NCBI GenBank assembly: GCA_015660615.1
Contig: DQKQ01000287.1
Location: 1-7,400 of the forward strand
Origin: Flavobacteriales bacterium
GTDB taxonomy: Bacteria > Bacteroidota > Bacteroidia > Flavobacteriales_D > Sanyastnellaceae
Direction of reading: 5' to 3'
DNA: 7,400 bases
Shown here: piece after piece, positions 6,358-7,400 of the stretch
Layout of the letters: each line of letters begins with the position of its first letter
Position numbering within the stretch: position 1 is the first letter of the stretch
Notes under the pieces: generated by a model
Told to the model about the DNA's origin: nothing
Databases searched by the model: none
What the model saw: only the letters and a program-made list of their open reading frames with translations
Position numbers and translations under genes: made by a program

Positions 6358-6996
6358 ATGAAGCTATCAATCATATCCCCATCTTTCTGCTTTTTTGTTT
6401 TAGCAGCTTTTTCAATTTCTAATACTCAAGCCCAAGAAATTTGTCCTGGAGCAGATGTATTGATACACACAGAAGGTATGACATTTAATCCTGATGCGAT
6501 TGAGATTGTCGCTGGCACTACAGTGGGATGGGTTAATACTGGAGGAATGCATGATGCAAATGGGGATATAAGTAGCATTGATCAATTGTCTTTCAACAAT
6601 CCAGAAGCTTTCGATTTCGAGCAAATTGATGTGACGGATGAAGCAGCTTGTATCGGTACTTTTCTATTTACCGTTCCTGGATTATATAACTATGATTGCT
6701 CAGGATATGGACATGCAGCATCTGGAATGGTTGCTACGCTTACTGTAGTAATACTTGATGAAGTTGATAATCTACAGTCTTCTGAAAATCTTATTAAGCT
6801 TTATCCCAACCCTGTTTCTTCTCTTCTAACTATTGAAAACCTCAACCAATCTCGAATCACCATTTACGACTTACAAGGAAGAGTAGTTGTTGAGTTTGAA
6901 GGAGAGGAAAAAATGAGTGTGGATGTTTCCGGATTTTCCAATGGAGTGTATACCCTTGCAGTAGATGGAAAAAGGCATAAATTGATTGTAGAGTAA
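6358..6996 (+). CDS. Secreted plastocyanin-like blue copper protein with T9SS sorting domain
   Basis: This 212-residue exported protein has a signal peptide at about 1-26 (hydrophobic FCFFVLAAFSI, then NTQAQ). The cupredoxin domain spans about 30-132. All four type 1 copper ligands can be assigned: H65 in GGMHDANG, then C114, H119 and M124 in YDCSGYGHAASGM, giving C-x4-H-x4-M. C29 and C98 could form a disulfide. A linker leads to a type A T9SS C-terminal domain (about 145-212) with LYPNPVSSLLTI, ITIYDLQGRVV and GVYTLAVDGKRHKLIVE. The protein should cross the inner membrane by Sec and the outer membrane by T9SS, then be cell-attached or released. It probably carries electrons or binds copper; the partner is unknown. 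No cytochrome or oxidase gene is nearby. It stands alone, 84 bases after lhgO, with its own promoter-like motif. Confidence 0.92.
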   Translation: MKLSIISPSFCFFVLAAFSISNTQAQEICPGADVLIHTEGMTFNPDAIEIVAGTTVGWVNTGGMHDANGDISSIDQLSFNNPEAFDFEQIDVTDEAACIGTFLFTVPGLYNYDCSGYGHAASGMVATLTVVILDEVDNLQSSENLIKLYPNPVSSLLTIENLNQSRITIYDLQGRVVVEFEGEEKMSVDVSGFSNGVYTLAVDGKRHKLIVE

Positions 6997-7013
6997 TACC
7001 TGTTTTAATAACG

Positions 7014-7045
7014 AAAAAACCGCCTCTGACTTGCGTCAGGGCGGT
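7014..7045 (-). terminator. Intrinsic terminator after tRNA-Pro
   Basis: The stem ACCGCC/GGCGGT (7019-7024 with 7040-7045) continues inward as CTGAC/GTCAG around a TTGC loop, with a single bulged T at 7025. On the minus strand it runs straight into TTTTTT (7019-7014), as expected downstream of tRNA-Pro. On the plus strand the hairpin is followed only by a poor T-tract, so any effect on the cupredoxin transcript is uncertain. Confidence 0.85.
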
Positions 7046-7055
7046 AGTTCTTTCG

Positions 7056-7130
7056 TCGGGGCGGCAGGATTCGAACCTGCGATCTCCTGGTCCCAAACCA
7101 GGCGCCTTAACCGGGCTGGGCCACGCCCCG
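7056..7130 (-). tRNA. tRNA-Pro (anticodon TGG)
   Basis: The minus strand folds into a full cloverleaf. The acceptor stem CGGGGCG (7130-7124) pairs perfectly with CGCCCCG (7063-7057), and the discriminator is A at 7056. The anticodon arm is CCTGG, loop TTTGGGA, CCAGG, with anticodon TGG at 7095-7093. The T arm is GCAGG TTCGAAT CCTGC. The C1-G72 pair and the TGG anticodon are typical of proline tRNA; UGG can read most or all CCN codons. The 3' CCA is not encoded (the next bases are CGA), so it must be added by the nucleotidyltransferase. The gene has its own promoter and terminator. Confidence 0.96.
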
Positions 7131-7147
7131 ATCGTTAAAAGCGAACG

Positions 7148-7177
7148 CAAAGATACATAAGTTTTTTAGGTATCAAA
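7148..7177 (-). promoter_or_regulatory. Promoter of tRNA-Pro
   Basis: On the minus strand TTTG (7177-7174), 18 bases, then TATCTTTG (7155-7148) is an almost ideal Bacteroidota housekeeping promoter. Transcription would begin around 7142, about 12 bases before the mature tRNA. The rest of the 7131-7257 spacer is A+T-rich and holds no gene that I can see. Confidence 0.72.
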
Positions 7178-7256
7178 CACAATAGTTATAATATTATTTT
7201 TTGATTAACTACGATAAATAAATATCATAAAGTCTCTGTGTGATTTAACTTTCTAG

Positions 7257-7285
7257 AAACAAAAACGCCCGCTTATGCGGGCGTT
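7257..7285 (-). terminator. Intrinsic terminator after tRNA-Ser
   Basis: A perfect nine-base stem AACGCCCGC/GCGGGCGTT (7264-7272 with 7277-7285) encloses a four-base loop. On the minus strand it is followed by TTTTTGTTT (7265-7257). It lies 13 bases past the tRNA-Ser 3' end, so tRNA-Ser and tRNA-Pro are separate transcription units. Confidence 0.88.
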
Positions 7286-7297
7286 AGTGCTTCTGTG

Positions 7298-7379
7298 CGG
7301 AGAGACCGAGATTCGAACTCGGGAGCCGAAAACGGCTACAAATTAGCAATCTGCTGCATTACCACTCTGCCACCTCTCC
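7298..7379 (-). tRNA. tRNA-Ser (anticodon GCT)
   Basis: The minus strand gives an 82-base class II tRNA. The acceptor stem GGAGAGG (7379-7373) pairs with TCTCTCC (one G-U pair), and the discriminator is G at 7298, as in serine tRNAs. The anticodon loop TTGCTAA carries GCT at 7347-7345, reading AGC and AGU. The long variable arm AGCCG-TTTT-CGGCT is the serine identity feature. The T arm is CCGAG TTCGAAT CTCGG. CCA is not encoded. Its promoter must lie at or beyond the right edge; only 21 bases upstream are visible. Confidence 0.96.
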
Positions 7380-7400
7380 AGAAAACGGAAATCGCTTTCA

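Noticed and set aside
6857..7150. Minus-strand open frame of 97 codons
   Set aside because: It runs through tRNA-Pro and its terminator and overlaps the T9SS domain coding sequence, so it is not a gene.
7056..7379. tRNA genes as an integration site for a mobile element
   Set aside because: No integrase, repeated tRNA end or direct repeat flanking the tRNAs is visible in the window.

Overview
The window reads as ordinary chromosome of a member of the Bacteroidota, most likely Flavobacteriales or a close relative. Evidence: a C-terminal type IX secretion (T9SS) sorting domain on a secreted copper protein; a DUF5606-like gene and a free-standing HsdR N-terminal-domain gene, both typical of this phylum, the latter next to holA; no clear Shine-Dalgarno sequences; and promoter-like motifs of the Bacteroidota housekeeping sigma type (TTTG, about 19 bases, TAnnTTTG). 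I saw no CRISPR array, insertion sequence, phage gene or replication origin.

Layout. (1) 1-461, minus strand: the 5' part of holA, cut by the window edge. (2) 499-2402, plus strand: a tight three-gene cluster made of an HsdR-N-type nuclease-fold protein, a DUF5606-like protein with an acidic patch and a lysine-rich tail, and a 3-hydroxybutyryl-CoA dehydrogenase. Gaps are 14 and 3 bases. (3) 2462-3631, plus strand: an exported OmpA-family protein with a jelly-roll-like N-terminal domain. (4) 3654-4979, minus strand: an UMF1/Atg22-type MFS transporter, convergent with the OmpA gene (22-base gap) and divergent from the next gene (82-base gap). (5) 5062-6273, plus strand: lhgO, L-2-hydroxyglutarate oxidase. 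(6) 6358-6996, plus strand: a secreted cupredoxin with a T9SS tail. (7) 7056-7379, minus strand: tRNA-Pro(TGG) and tRNA-Ser(GCT), each followed by its own intrinsic terminator. The tRNA-Pro gene has the best promoter in the window.

The genes fall into small unrelated units: replication, acyl-CoA metabolism, 2-hydroxyglutarate salvage, cell envelope and secretion, and translation. No multi-gene defence or biosynthetic system is visible. The observations most worth a second look are: TAnnTTTG-like elements sitting 2 to 4 bases before several start codons, which suggests very short or absent leaders; fully overlapping divergent promoters between holA and the HsdR-N gene; the orphan HsdR-N protein with an intact PD-(D/E)XK motif; the histone-H1-like tail of the DUF5606 protein; the rusticyanin-like copper-ligand spacing of the cupredoxin; and a G+C shift inside lhgO.
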